DNA of 64,000 nucleotides, taken from DASVBE01 sp963770375. Its GTDB lineage: Bacteria; Actinomycetota; Actinomycetes; Streptosporangiales; Streptosporangiaceae. This document shows positions 1 through 8,382 of the stretch, piece by piece. Under the pieces are notes generated by a model, which was not told the DNA's origin, ran no database searches, and saw only the letters and a program-made list of their open reading frames with translations. The position numbers and the translations under genes are program-made. The DNA is taken from positions 62,001 through 126,000 of the forward strand of contig CAVYPM010000027.1 of the NCBI GenBank assembly GCA_963770375.1, given 5' to 3'. Each line of letters opens with the position of its first letter. Positions within the stretch are counted from its first letter, which is position 1.

Positions 1-367
1 CGCCCGCCGGGCCGTCATGAAGGTCCAGGCTGGTCGCGCCGTACTCGCCGGTGCCGGTGCGGGCCACCGTTCCGCCCAGCCCCTGGATCATGAGCTGGAA
101 GCCGTAGCAGATGCCGAGGATGGGCACGCCGGACTCGAGCAGCCCGGCCGGGGCGGGCGGGGCGCCGGGCGCGTACACCGAGGCCGGCCCGCCGGACAGG
201 ATGATCGCCGACGGCCTCCTGGCCAGCATCTCCGCGGCCGGCATGGTCGAGGGCACGATCTCGGAGTACACCTGGCACTCGCGCACCCGGCGGGCGATGA
301 GCTGGGCGTACTGGGCCCCGAAGTCGACGACCAGGACCGCGCCTGGGGTGGGCTGGCCAGGCTGCAC
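1..367 (-). CDS. guaA: GMP synthase, N-terminal glutamine amidotransferase part (partial)
   Basis: This is the N-terminal part of glutamine-hydrolysing GMP synthase, which converts XMP to GMP in the cytoplasm using ammonia from glutamine. The minus strand from a GTG at 367 reads a class I amidotransferase: VVDFGAQYAQLIARRVRE at the N-terminus, then ILSGGPASVYAPGAP, then GICYGFQLM with the nucleophile Cys. The start is supported by a GGAAGG ribosome site about 8 bases upstream and by an in-frame stop further upstream. The gene leaves the window at base 1, so the rest of the amidotransferase domain and the whole ATP pyrophosphatase part are not visible. It is read in the same direction as the CBS membrane protein that precedes it. 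Confidence 0.93.
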   Translation of the reverse strand, partial: MQPGQPTPGAVLVVDFGAQYAQLIARRVRECQVYSEIVPSTMPAAEMLARRPSAIILSGGPASVYAPGAPPAPAGLLESGVPILGICYGFQLMIQGLGGTVARTGTGEYGATSLDLHDGPAG

Positions 368-403
368 CGAGACCGCCTTCCGCTGGTGTCTGAGCAGCTC
401 AGT

Positions 404-1726
404 CTAGTTGGCTGCGCCCGGAACCTGCTCGGTCTCGGCCGACGCGGCGGCCGTGGAAACCCGGCTGACCAGCACCCGGGAGATCCGGCGGCCGTCCATC
501 TCGGTGACGGTCAGCCGGTGCCCGGCCACCTCCACGGTTTCCCGCTCGGCGGGCAGGTGCCCGAGCATGGCCAGCATGTACCCGGCCACGGTCTCGTACG
601 GCCCGTCCGGCAGCACGACGCCGGCCTGCTCGGCGAACTCGCCCAGGTTCAGCAGGCCGTCCACCTCGACGTTGCCGCCCTGGACCTCGCGCTGGTGCCC
701 GTCCGGCACGTCGTACTCGTCCTGGATGTCGCCGATCAGCTCCTCGACCAGGTCCTCGAGCGTGACGATGCCCGCGGTGCCGCCGTACTCGTCCACCACG
801 ATGGCCAGGTGCGCGTGGTCCCGGCGCATCTCAGAGAGGGCGGACAGCACCGTCTTGCTCGGCGGCAGCAGCTTGACCTGCCGGCGCACGTCGCCGACCA
901 GCGCGGCCGGGTCGGCCGACGGGCCGAGCAGGTCACGGGCGTGCACGAAGCCGATCACGTCGTCGTAGGACTCCTGGTACACCGGGAACCGCGAGTACGG
1001 GGCGCTGACCGCCACGTTGGCCGCCTCGGCCAGCGGCATGCTGGCGGGCAGGAACTCCACCTCGGTCCGGGGCACGAGCACCTCGCGGACCTGCCGCTTG
1101 CCCGCGTCGAAGACCTCGCTGACGATGTGCCGCTCGTCCGCGCTGAGCGCCTGGTTGCCGGTCAGCAGGTCGCGCAGTTCCTGCTCGGTCATCACCGCGC
1201 GGGCCGCGTCCGGGTCGCCGCCGAGCAGCCGGACGATGAGGTTGGTCGACTGGGACAGCAGCCACACCAGCGGGCGGGCCAGCGTGGCGATCCGGTCCAG
1301 CACCGGCGCGGCGCCCAGCGCGATCGGGATCTGCCGCTGCAGGGCCAGCCGCTTGGGTGCCAGCTCGCCGAGCACCAGGGTGAAGAACGAGATCACCGCC
1401 GTGACGATGGCGATGGCCAGGGCCGACGAAACGCCCGAGCTCAGGTTGTGGTGGCGGAACACCGAGGCCAGCTTCTCGGCCAGCGTGGCCGCGCCGAACG
1501 TGCCGGACAGCAGGGTGGCGACGGTGACGCCGATCTGCACGGCGGACAGGAACCGGTTGGGGTCCTGGGCCAGCCGGGCGGCGCGCTGGCCGCGCTTGCC
1601 CCGCTTCATCAGCGAGCGCACCTGGCCGTCCCGCAGCGAAACAAGGGCCATTTCGGTGGCGGCGAAGAACCCGCCGATCAGAACTATGACCAGGACGATG
1701 GCGATGTCCCAGCCGACGTCGTTCAC
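404..1726 (-). CDS. CNNM/CBS-pair membrane protein (CorC/HlyC, TlyC-like)
   Basis: A 440-residue membrane protein of the so-called hemolysin C family, thought to act in Mg2+/Co2+ homeostasis. The order is typical: an N-terminal DUF21 (CNNM) domain with hydrophobic segments at about residues 8-28, 65-80 and 100-125 (including FFAATEMALVSL and LVLGELAPKRLAL), then a CBS pair at about 200-330 with the motif VVDEYGGTAGIVTLEDL, then a C-terminal CorC/HlyC domain. The GTG start at 1726 sits in front of the first membrane helix, with a weak AGGGA site upstream. It lies 36 bases upstream of guaA on the same strand. The haemolysin name is historical and no toxin role is inferred. Confidence 0.9.
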   Translation of the reverse strand: MNDVGWDIAIVLVIVLIGGFFAATEMALVSLRDGQVRSLMKRGKRGQRAARLAQDPNRFLSAVQIGVTVATLLSGTFGAATLAEKLASVFRHHNLSSGVSSALAIAIVTAVISFFTLVLGELAPKRLALQRQIPIALGAAPVLDRIATLARPLVWLLSQSTNLIVRLLGGDPDAARAVMTEQELRDLLTGNQALSADERHIVSEVFDAGKRQVREVLVPRTEVEFLPASMPLAEAANVAVSAPYSRFPVYQESYDDVIGFVHARDLLGPSADPAALVGDVRRQVKLLPPSKTVLSALSEMRRDHAHLAIVVDEYGGTAGIVTLEDLVEELIGDIQDEYDVPDGHQREVQGGNVEVDGLLNLGEFAEQAGVVLPDGPYETVAGYMLAMLGHLPAERETVEVAGHRLTVTEMDGRRISRVLVSRVSTAAASAETEQVPGAAN

Positions 1727-1787
1727 TTCGTGATCCCTGACCTCGGCAAATCGGCATGGCCGCGCGGTGTGCGGTCAGTCTAGACCG

Positions 1788-1806
1788 CCCCGGGCAGTGC
1801 CCGGGG
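1788..1806. promoter_or_regulatory. 19-bp palindrome in divergent intergenic region
   Basis: Arms CCCCGGGCA and TGCCCGGGG are perfect inverted repeats around a single G. It lies between the CBS membrane protein and the divergent M20 amidohydrolase, about 100 bases before the latter's start. It could be an operator or a hairpin; nothing more can be said from sequence. Confidence 0.35.
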
Positions 1807-1907
1807 GAACGTGGCGGCCGGCGGTTGATCTTTGCCGTGCGATGCTGGAGCGGTGCCGCTGGCACGGGCGCTGGCACTGGCGCCGCTCCGGGGAAAGGGG
1901 ACCATGG

Positions 1908-3108
1908 ATGCCCGCTGACCTGCTGGCCGATGCGACCGCGATGGCCGGGGACCTGGCCGAGCTGAGGCATGCGATCCACCAGGAGCCGGAGCTCGGCCTG
2001 GAGCTCCCGCGTACTCAGTCAAAGGTGCTGAGCGCCCTGGACGGCCTGCCGCTGGAAATCAGCTGCGGCCGCGGGCTGAGCTCGGTTGTGGCGGTGCTGC
2101 GCGGCGGCCAGCCAGGGCCTGCCGTGCTGCTGCGCGGCGATATGGACGCGCTGCCGGTGACCGAGCGGACCGGGCTGCCGTTCGCGTCGCAGATCGACGG
2201 GACGATGCACGCCTGCGGGCACGACCTGCACACCGCGATGCTGGCCGGGGCGGCCCGGCTGCTGTCGGCCCGCCGCGGCGAGCTGCCCGGCAGCGTGATC
2301 TTCATGTTCCAGCCGGGCGAGGAGGGGCACGCCGGGGCCAGGATCATGATCGAGGAGGGCGTGCTTGACGCCGCGGGCGAGCCGGCCGGTGGCCGCGTAC
2401 GGGCTGCACGTGGCGTCCGCGCAGCTGCCCGGCGGGGTGCTGAGCACCCGGCCGGGGACGATCATGGCGGCCGCGGACACGTTCGAGGTGACCGTGCACG
2501 GCCGGGGCGGGCACGCCTCCCAGCCGCACAACGCGGCCGACCCGATCCCCGCCGCCTGCGAGATCGTGACCGCCCTGCAGACGATGGTGACCAGGAAGTT
2601 CAACGTGTTCGACCCGGTCGTGCTGACCGTCGGCAGCTTCCACGCGGGCACCGTGGACAACGTGATCCCGGATGACGCCCGGATGGCGGCCTCGCTGCGC
2701 ACGTTCTCACCGGAAACCCGGGCGCGGGCCATGGACGCGGCGATCGCGCTGGTCCACGACGTGGCCGCGGCGCACGGGCTGACCGCGACCGCGGAGTTCG
2801 GCCAGGGCTACCCGGTGACCGTGAACGACGCGGGCCAGGCTGAGTTCGCCCAGTCGGTGGTCACCGGGCTGCTCGGCGCGGGCCGGTTCGTGCCCACGCC
2901 GTACCCGCTGACCGGCTCGGAGGACTTCTCCTACGTGCTGGAGGAGGTGCCGGGCGCGTTCCTGATGCTGGGCGCCTGCCTGCCCGGCAGCGACCCGGCC
3001 ACCGCGGCGTTCAACCACTCGCCGGAGGCGGCGTTCGACGATGCGGTGCTGGCCGACGGCGCCGCGGTGTACGCCGCGCTGGCGATCAAGCGGCTGGCCG
3101 CGGGCTGA
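1908..3108 (+). pseudogene. M20 family amidohydrolase, frameshifted in this sequence
   Basis: A metal-dependent amidohydrolase of the M20D group (hippurate or N-acyl-amino-acid hydrolase type). The start is the ATG at 1908, seven bases after AAAGGGG. The first frame gives LRHAIHQEPELGLE, LLRGDMDALPV, GTMHACGHDLHTAML (metal ligands Asp, His, His) and FMFQPGEEGHAGARIM. Around 2384-2392 the frame moves by one extra base and continues as AAYGLHVASAQLPGG, HGRGGHASQPHNAADP (dimerisation domain) and TGSEDFSYVLEEVPGAF to the TGA at 3108. Removing one base restores a complete protein of about 400 residues. All catalytic motifs are present, so this may be a sequencing insertion. The substrate is unknown. 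Confidence 0.85.
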
Positions 3109-3125
3109 GGCGCCGCGGCCAGCCG
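3091..3125. terminator. bidirectional hairpin between convergent M20 gene and mdh
   Basis: Perfect 12-bp arms CGGCTGGCCGCG (3091-3102) and CGCGGCCAGCCG (3114-3125) enclose an 11-base loop. The left arm overlaps the end of the amidohydrolase and the right arm lies just beyond the mdh stop. The position suits a shared terminator; no T-run follows, which is common in actinobacteria. Confidence 0.65.
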
Positions 3126-3131
3126 TAATCC

Positions 3132-4088
3132 TCACAAACTGGCGACGTCGGCCTGCTTGGCCCGGACCGCCTCAGCCGCCCCGCGCAGGGCGGCCAGTTC
3201 CGTGTCCGACAGGTCACGCTCGACCACCTCGCGGACGCCGGTGACGCCGATGGCGGCCTCAACGCCGAGGTAGACGCCGTCGATGCCGTACTGGCCGTCC
3301 ACCCAGGCGCAGACCGGGAGGACCGCGCCGGAGTCGGTGGCCACCGCGCGGGCCATCCAGGCCGCGGCCGAGGACGGCGCGTAGTACGCGGACCCGGTCT
3401 TGAGCAGGGCGACGATCTCGCCGCCGCCGTTCCGGGTCCTGGTGACCAGCTGCTCGATCTCGTCGGCGGGCAGCAGGTCGGCGAGCGGCTTGCCGTCCAC
3501 CGAGCAGGCCGACGGGACCGGCACCATCGTGTCGCCGTGCGAGCCGAGGGTCAGCGTGCGCACCGAGGCGACCGGGACGCCCAGCCGCTCGGCCACGAAG
3601 TAGCTGAACCTTGCCGTGTCCAGCATGCCCGCCTGGCCCATGACCCGGCTGGTCGGGAAGCCGGAGACCCGGGCGGCCAGCGCGGTCATCTCGTCCAGCG
3701 GGTTGGACACCACGATCAGCACGGCGTCCGGCGCGTGCTGGACGACCTGCTCGGTCACGCTGCGCACGATCCTGGCGTTGACCCCGATGAGGTCCATCCG
3801 GCTCATGCCCGGCTTGCGCGGCAGGCCGGCGGTGATGATCACGATCTGCGAGCCGGCGATGGCCTCGTAGCCGGCGCCCTCGGGGGTGGTGGTCTGGCCG
3901 GTGACCTTGGTCTCGAAGCCCTCGATCGGCCGGGACTGGTTCATGTCCAGCGCCAGGCCCTCCGGCTTGCCGTCGATGATGTCGGTGAGCACGACCTCCT
4001 CGAAGATGTCGTACTCCGCCAGCCGCTGCGCGGTGGTCGAGCCGTAGAAGCCGGCCCCGACGACGGTTACCTTGCCTGCACGCGCCAT
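3132..4088 (-). CDS. mdh: malate dehydrogenase, LDH-like type
   Basis: NAD-dependent malate dehydrogenase interconverts malate and oxaloacetate in the TCA cycle. The 318-residue protein has the Rossmann motif VTVVGAGFYGSTTA at the N-terminus, the Asp of VVLTDI that selects NAD, the ITAGLPRKPGMSRMDL active-site loop, VVSNPLDEMT, the MGQAGMLDTARF segment and the catalytic His in LGSHGDTMVP. The length and loop match the lactate-dehydrogenase-like MDH subfamily rather than the longer actinobacterial type. The ATG at 4088 has GAAGGAGA eight bases upstream. It follows icd by 33 bases on the same strand, so the two TCA genes are very likely co-transcribed. Confidence 0.93.
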   Translation of the reverse strand: MARAGKVTVVGAGFYGSTTAQRLAEYDIFEEVVLTDIIDGKPEGLALDMNQSRPIEGFETKVTGQTTTPEGAGYEAIAGSQIVIITAGLPRKPGMSRMDLIGVNARIVRSVTEQVVQHAPDAVLIVVSNPLDEMTALAARVSGFPTSRVMGQAGMLDTARFSYFVAERLGVPVASVRTLTLGSHGDTMVPVPSACSVDGKPLADLLPADEIEQLVTRTRNGGGEIVALLKTGSAYYAPSSAAAWMARAVATDSGAVLPVCAWVDGQYGIDGVYLGVEAAIGVTGVREVVERDLSDTELAALRGAAEAVRAKQADVASL

Positions 4089-4121
4089 TGCGGTGTTCTC
4101 CTTCGGTCCGGGGGCGCTGGG

Positions 4122-5342
4122 TCAGGACGCGGCTATGGCCGCGCGCAGGTTCTCGTCCAGCGCGGCGAGGAACTCCTGGGTGGTCAGGAACGGGGCGTCC
4201 GCGCCGACCAGCAGCGCCAGGTCCTTGGTCATCTTGCCGTCGACCACGGTCTGCACGCAGACCCGCTCCAGCGTCTCGGCGAAGGCGGTCACCTCGGGGG
4301 TGCCGTCGAGCTTGCCGCGGTGCGCCAGGCCCTGGGTCCAGGCGAAGATCGACGCGATCGGGTTGGTGGACGTCGGCTTGCCCTGCTGGTGCTGCCGGTA
4401 GTGCCGGGTCACGGTGCCGTGCGCCGCCTCGGCCTCGACGGTGCGGCCGTCCGGGGTCATCAGCACGCTGGTCATCAGGCCGAGCGAGCCGAAGCCCTGC
4501 GCGACGATGTCGGACTCGACGTCGCCGTCGTAGTTCTTGCAGGCCCACACGATGCCGCCGTCGCCCTTGATGACCTGGGCCACCATGTCGTCGATCAGCC
4601 GGTGCTCGTACCAGATGCCGGCCGCCTCGTACTCGGCCTTGAACTCGGACTCGAAGACCTCGGCGAAGATGTCCTTGAACCGGCCGTCGTACGCCTTGAG
4701 GATCGTGTTCTTGGTGGACAGGTACAGCGGGTAGCCGCGGTCCAGCGCGTAGCGCATGGTCGCGCGGGCGAAGTCCCTGATCGAGTCGTCGAAGTTGTAC
4801 ATGCCCATGGCCACGCCGCCGCCGGGGAACTTCGCGACCTCGAACTCCATCACCGGCTGGCCGGTTTCTGGGGTGAAGCTGATGTTCAGCGTGCCCGGGC
4901 CGGGGACCACGAAGTCGGTGGCGCGGTACTGGTCGCCGTGGGCGTGGCGGCCGATGATGATCGGCTTGGTCCAGCCGGGCACGAAGCGCGGGATCGACTC
5001 GATCACGATCGGCTCGCGGAAGACCACGCCGCCGAGGATGTTGCGGATGGTGCCGTTGGGCGAGCGCCACATCTTCTTCAGGCCGAACTCGGCGACCCGG
5101 GCCTCGTCCGGGGTGATCGTCGCGCACTTGACGCCGACGCCGTGTTCCTTGATCGCGTTCGCCGCGTCCACCGTGACCTGGTCGTCGGTGGCGTCCCGGT
5201 TCTCGATCGACAGGTCGAAGTACTTCAGGTCAATTTCCAGGTAGGGCAGGATCAGCTGGTCCTTGATGAACTGCCAGATGATGCGGGTCATCTCGTCGCC
5301 GTCTATCTCGACGACGGGATTTACTACCTTGATCTTGGACAT
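4122..5342 (-). CDS. icd: NADP-dependent isocitrate dehydrogenase (dimeric type)
   Basis: Oxidatively decarboxylates isocitrate to 2-oxoglutarate with reduction of NADP. The chosen start at 5342 gives 406 residues beginning MSKIKVVNPVVEIDGDEMTR, the usual start of the eukaryotic-like homodimeric family. An AAAGG site sits nine bases upstream, whereas the ATG at 5366 has none. Recognisable motifs are SPNGTIRNILGG (isocitrate-binding Ser and Asn), PGWTKPIIIGRHAHGDQY, the KNYDGDVESD metal-binding Asp region, and AAHGTVTRHYR near the NADP site. It is followed at 33 bases by mdh. A 120-bp leader containing a strong hairpin separates it from the upstream DUF3017 gene, so it probably has its own promoter. 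Confidence 0.94.
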   Translation of the reverse strand: MSKIKVVNPVVEIDGDEMTRIIWQFIKDQLILPYLEIDLKYFDLSIENRDATDDQVTVDAANAIKEHGVGVKCATITPDEARVAEFGLKKMWRSPNGTIRNILGGVVFREPIVIESIPRFVPGWTKPIIIGRHAHGDQYRATDFVVPGPGTLNISFTPETGQPVMEFEVAKFPGGGVAMGMYNFDDSIRDFARATMRYALDRGYPLYLSTKNTILKAYDGRFKDIFAEVFESEFKAEYEAAGIWYEHRLIDDMVAQVIKGDGGIVWACKNYDGDVESDIVAQGFGSLGLMTSVLMTPDGRTVEAEAAHGTVTRHYRQHQQGKPTSTNPIASIFAWTQGLAHRGKLDGTPEVTAFAETLERVCVQTVVDGKMTKDLALLVGADAPFLTTQEFLAALDENLRAAIAAS

Positions 5343-5395
5343 TAAGTCGTGCCTTTCCTTCCTCACGCCCGCGCGTCACTGCACGTGGCGGATCT

Positions 5396-5419
5396 CCCGG
5401 GCGCGTGGCGGCGCCCGGG
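5396..5419. terminator. hairpin between DUF3017 gene and icd
   Basis: Perfect 9-bp arms CCCGGGCGC (5396-5404) and GCGCCCGGG (5411-5419) enclose six bases. It lies downstream of the DUF3017 gene and upstream of icd, both on the minus strand, and would separate the citrate synthase transcript from icd-mdh. Confidence 0.55.
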
Positions 5420-5463
5420 TTAGTCCCTGCCCCGGCTTAGCTCGTCTGCTAGCCCGGTGCTTA

Positions 5464-6258
5464 CTAGCCCTGTGCGGGTAGCACCAGGCCCGCAACCAGC
5501 AGCGCGAGGCCCAGGATCGAGAACGCGGCCACATCAGCGAACCGCCGCCGCGACACGAGCAGCCCCGCCCGCCGCTCTGGCAGCACCAGCCTAGCCGCGG
5601 CGGCAAGCAGCAGCGTGACGGCCACCGTCAGCACCCCGCCGCGGACGTTCTCCGGGCCGCGCCACAGGTAGGCCAGGCCGGCTGCCGTCCCGGCCAGCAC
5701 GATCGGGTAGGCCGCGCCCCAGCGGGTCCTGTTGCCGCGGCTGCGGTCGCGGTCGCGGCCGTGGCGGGTCGGAGCCCGGCGGGAACCGGCGGTGCGGGCC
5801 GGGGCGGGCTCCGGAGGGGCCTCAGCGGGCGGGGCCGGGGCCGGCGGCGGCGCGGCCGACGGCGGTTCTGGCGCGGACGGCGGGGCCGCGGACGGCGGTG
5901 CTGGCGCGGACGGCGAGGCCGCGGACGGCGGGGCCCACGGCGGCGCGGACCCGGGGGTGACGGGCCGTGGCGCGGGCGCGGGACGCGGCGTGGGCGGCTG
6001 GGCCGGCCGCGGCCGGGCGGACGGGACCGCGGTCGGCGCGGTGGGCAGCCCCGGGCTGATCATCGGCATCGGCTCGGTCAGGCCGGTGCTGCCGGGCAGG
6101 TCGGCCAGGTCGTCGTCGGAGTAGTCACCCGGGCCGGTACCCGGCGGGCCGACCTGGCTCCAGAAGCCGCGCCAGGCACCGGACTCGCCGTACCCCGGCG
6201 GGGCCGACGGGGCGGGCGCCGCCGCCAGCCGGACTGGTCCTCCTGCGCTGGGATTCAC
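5464..6258 (-). CDS. DUF3017 family membrane protein with proline-rich N-terminus
   Basis: A 264-residue protein of unknown function. Residues 1-160 are low-complexity, rich in Pro, Ala and Ser, with Pro-Ala-rich stretches and a short basic segment (RRAPTRHGRDRDRSRGNRTR) just before the membrane part. The last 90 residues hold three hydrophobic helices (around YPIVLAGTAAGLAYLW, GGVLTVAVTLLLAAAARLVL and VAAFSILGLALLVAGLVL) with the intervening LPERRAGLLVSRRRFAD, which matches what is known of DUF3017. The GTG start at 6258 overlaps the citrate synthase stop (GTGA), so translation is probably coupled. DUF3017 genes commonly lie next to TCA genes in actinobacteria. The long acidic and proline-rich N-terminus is longer than usual. 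Confidence 0.8.
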   Translation of the reverse strand: MNPSAGGPVRLAAAPAPSAPPGYGESGAWRGFWSQVGPPGTGPGDYSDDDLADLPGSTGLTEPMPMISPGLPTAPTAVPSARPRPAQPPTPRPAPAPRPVTPGSAPPWAPPSAASPSAPAPPSAAPPSAPEPPSAAPPPAPAPPAEAPPEPAPARTAGSRRAPTRHGRDRDRSRGNRTRWGAAYPIVLAGTAAGLAYLWRGPENVRGGVLTVAVTLLLAAAARLVLPERRAGLLVSRRRFADVAAFSILGLALLVAGLVLPAQG

Positions 6259-7397
6259 CGCTGGTCCAGCGGCGTCCAGGTCAGGCCGCGGTCGCCGATG
6301 TACTCGCTGTCCGGCCGGATCAGCCGGTTGTCAGCGTGCTGTTCCATCACGTGCGCGGTCCAGCCGGCCATTCGGCTCACGGAAAACACCGGGGTGAAGA
6401 GGTCCGTGGGGATGCCGAGATAGTGGTACACGGAGGCAGCATAGAAGTCGACGTTCGGGTAGAGGCCCTTCTCCGCGAACACGACCTCTTCCATCTTTCT
6501 CGACATCCGGTAGTAGGTGTCGTCACCGGCCGCGTCGGCCAGTTCGGCCGAGAATCGCCGCAGGTGCGCCGCGCGCGGGTCCTCGACTTTGTACACCCGG
6601 TGGCCGAAGCCCATGATCTTGCCGCCGCCGCGCAGCCGGGTCACCACGAAGTCGGCCACCGCGCCGACCGGGTCGCTGCCCGCGCCTGACCTGATCGACT
6701 GCAGGCTGCGCATCACCTGCTCGTTGGCCCCGCCGTGCAGCGGGCCCTTGAGCGTGCCGATCGCCGCGACGATCGCCGAGTGCATGTCCGAGAGGGTGGC
6801 CGCGCAGACCCGGGCCGCGAACGTCGAGGCGTTCATCGTGTGGTCGGCGTGCAGGACCAGGCAGGTGTCCAGGATCCCGGCCGCGCGCTCGCTCGGCGCG
6901 GTGCCGGTGACCTGGAGCAGGAAGCTGGCGGCGATCCCGGCGTCCGGGTCCGGCGCGGGGGTCTCCCGGCCCTGGCGGGCGGCTTCGTAGGCGGCGACGA
7001 GCAGCGGCTGCTGCGCGGTGAGCCGGGCCGCCTTGCGGGTGTTCGGCTCGGGGTCGTTGGAGTCCTTGTCCGGGTCGTCCGCGCTGCCGAGCGAGACCAG
7101 CGTGCGCAGCGCCTCCATCGGCTCCTGGCTGCGGGCGACCTCGCCGAGGCTGGCGGTGACCAGCTTGCCCAGCGCCCGCCCGGCGGTGATCTCGCCGCGG
7201 TAGCCGGCCAGCTCGCCGCGGCTGGGCGGGGCGCCGCGCTGGAGGAGGTAGGAGATCTCCTCGAAGGTGGCTGCGCCGGCCAGGTCGTTGATGTCGTAGC
7301 CGCGGTAGAAAAGGCGGCCTGCCGTGCCATCGATGTCGCTGAGCGCGGTGGATGCGGCAACGACATCCGCCAGACCCTTGGCCGGCAGCTGTGCCAT
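6255..7397 (-). CDS. citrate synthase (or 2-methylcitrate synthase)
   Basis: Condenses oxaloacetate with acetyl-CoA to citrate. The 380-residue protein carries the family landmarks: LFYRGYDINDLA near the N-terminus, LHADHTMNASTFAARV with the first active-site His, GPLHGGANEQVM with the second, GFGHRVYKVEDPRA, and SVSRMAGWTAHVMEQ with the catalytic Asp region in FTPVFSVSR context. The length of about 380 fits the short dimeric Gram-positive type, which includes 2-methylcitrate synthases. No prpB or prpD is nearby, and mdh and icd are, so citrate synthase is favoured. The ATG at 7397 follows GGAGGAAAC. Its stop overlaps the DUF3017 start by four bases. Confidence 0.9.
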   Translation of the reverse strand: MAQLPAKGLADVVAASTALSDIDGTAGRLFYRGYDINDLAGAATFEEISYLLQRGAPPSRGELAGYRGEITAGRALGKLVTASLGEVARSQEPMEALRTLVSLGSADDPDKDSNDPEPNTRKAARLTAQQPLLVAAYEAARQGRETPAPDPDAGIAASFLLQVTGTAPSERAAGILDTCLVLHADHTMNASTFAARVCAATLSDMHSAIVAAIGTLKGPLHGGANEQVMRSLQSIRSGAGSDPVGAVADFVVTRLRGGGKIMGFGHRVYKVEDPRAAHLRRFSAELADAAGDDTYYRMSRKMEEVVFAEKGLYPNVDFYAASVYHYLGIPTDLFTPVFSVSRMAGWTAHVMEQHADNRLIRPDSEYIGDRGLTWTPLDQR

Positions 7398-7620
7398 GTT
7401 TCCTCCCGGACGGCTTGATCGAAGTTTACTTGCGTGGCCTGTTCCCCGGCGTCCTGGCCGCGAGCTGGTGTCCTATTGGCCCCGGAGGAGTAGCCCGCGG
7501 CCTGTTTGTCCGGGATAAGGCGAAGCCGTCCGGCAATATGTGGTAGGAAACGCCGCCAGGAGGGTAGCTGCACCGTAAGAAGTCCGTGACTACTCAGACA
7601 GGCAGGAGGACCGGGTTTCC

Positions 7621-8298
7621 ATGGAGGGCCCCTTCATCCGCATCGAAGACACCGGCATGCTTGTGGCGCTGCGCGAGGACGTCACTACGATCGGGCGCGG
7701 CGATGCGGTCGATGTCCGGCTCAGCGACCCGAGCGTCTCCCGGCTGCACGCGGAGATCGTCCGCCGCGGCCCGTATGCGTACGTAACCGACCTCGGGTTA
7801 TCGAGAAACGGCACCCGCGTCAACGGGCGGCTGGTCGCCCGGCGGGTACTCGACGATGGTGATGTGCTGACGTTCGGTTCGGCCCGGTGCCGGATTGGCG
7901 GCATCGCCAGGGATGACCTCACCGCCGAGGTGGAACTGCGCCGCTCCGCGGCCCCCGAGCTCACCCGGCGGGAACTCGACGTGCTCACCTCACTGTGCCG
8001 CCCGGCTCTTTCTGACGAGGCTTTTGTTGCTCCGGCGACGGCCAGGGAGATCGCGTCGGATCTGGTGGTGACCGAGGCTGCGGTCAAGCAGCACCTGCTG
8101 CGGCTCTACCAGAAGTTCCGCATCCCCGAGGGAACCAACCGCCGGGTCCGCCTCGCGAACGAGGTGGTTGCCCTGGGCCTGGTGCGGCCGCTGCCGCCGA
8201 CCGGCCGGCCGGAACCCTGGACCCCCCAGGCGATGCCCGAGGACATCCCGGCGAACGCCACGATCCGCGCCGAGGTCCACGACCGCCGGGCCAGCTGA
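7621..8298 (+). CDS. FHA domain protein with C-terminal winged-helix-like domain
   Basis: A 225-residue cytoplasmic protein. Residues 20-95 form a forkhead-associated domain, which binds phosphothreonine, with the hallmarks TIGRGDAVDVRLSDPSVSRLHAEI and LGLSRNGTRVNGRLV. Residues 105-185 resemble a DNA-binding helix-turn-helix: ELTRRELDVLTSLCRP, then AREIASDLVVTEAAVKQHLLRLYQKF. This layout is seen in actinobacterial FHA regulators that answer to Ser/Thr kinases. A GGAGGA site lies ten bases before the ATG. It diverges from citrate synthase across 223 bp. A large kinase with repeated Thr-containing motifs lies about 2 kb downstream and is a possible partner, but this is inference. Confidence 0.85.
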   Translation: MEGPFIRIEDTGMLVALREDVTTIGRGDAVDVRLSDPSVSRLHAEIVRRGPYAYVTDLGLSRNGTRVNGRLVARRVLDDGDVLTFGSARCRIGGIARDDLTAEVELRRSAAPELTRRELDVLTSLCRPALSDEAFVAPATAREIASDLVVTEAAVKQHLLRLYQKFRIPEGTNRRVRLANEVVALGLVRPLPPTGRPEPWTPQAMPEDIPANATIRAEVHDRRAS

Positions 8299-8317
8299 CC
8301 CGGCCGCCGCGCCAAAC

Positions 8318-8376
8318 GTGCGCGCACGCACCTCACTGCTGACACTCACAGACGGGTGCGAGCGTGCGCACATAAT
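8318..8376 (+). promoter_or_regulatory. palindromic upstream region and probable leaderless promoter of the sigma factor gene
   Basis: The sequence GTGCGCGCAC at 8318-8327 is a perfect palindrome, and a related GTGCG/TGCGCAC segment recurs at 8356-8370. It is followed by CATAAT (8371-8376), a near-consensus -10 element, only six bases before the GTG at 8383. The mRNA would then start at or very near the start codon. The palindromes could be an operator, perhaps for the sigma factor or its regulator. Confidence 0.45.
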
Positions 8377-8382
8377 GGGCCG

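Noticed and set aside
2384..2395. Programmed frameshifting in the M20 amidohydrolase gene
   Set aside because: No slippery heptamer or downstream structure is evident, and the same one-base insertion pattern recurs in unrelated genes.
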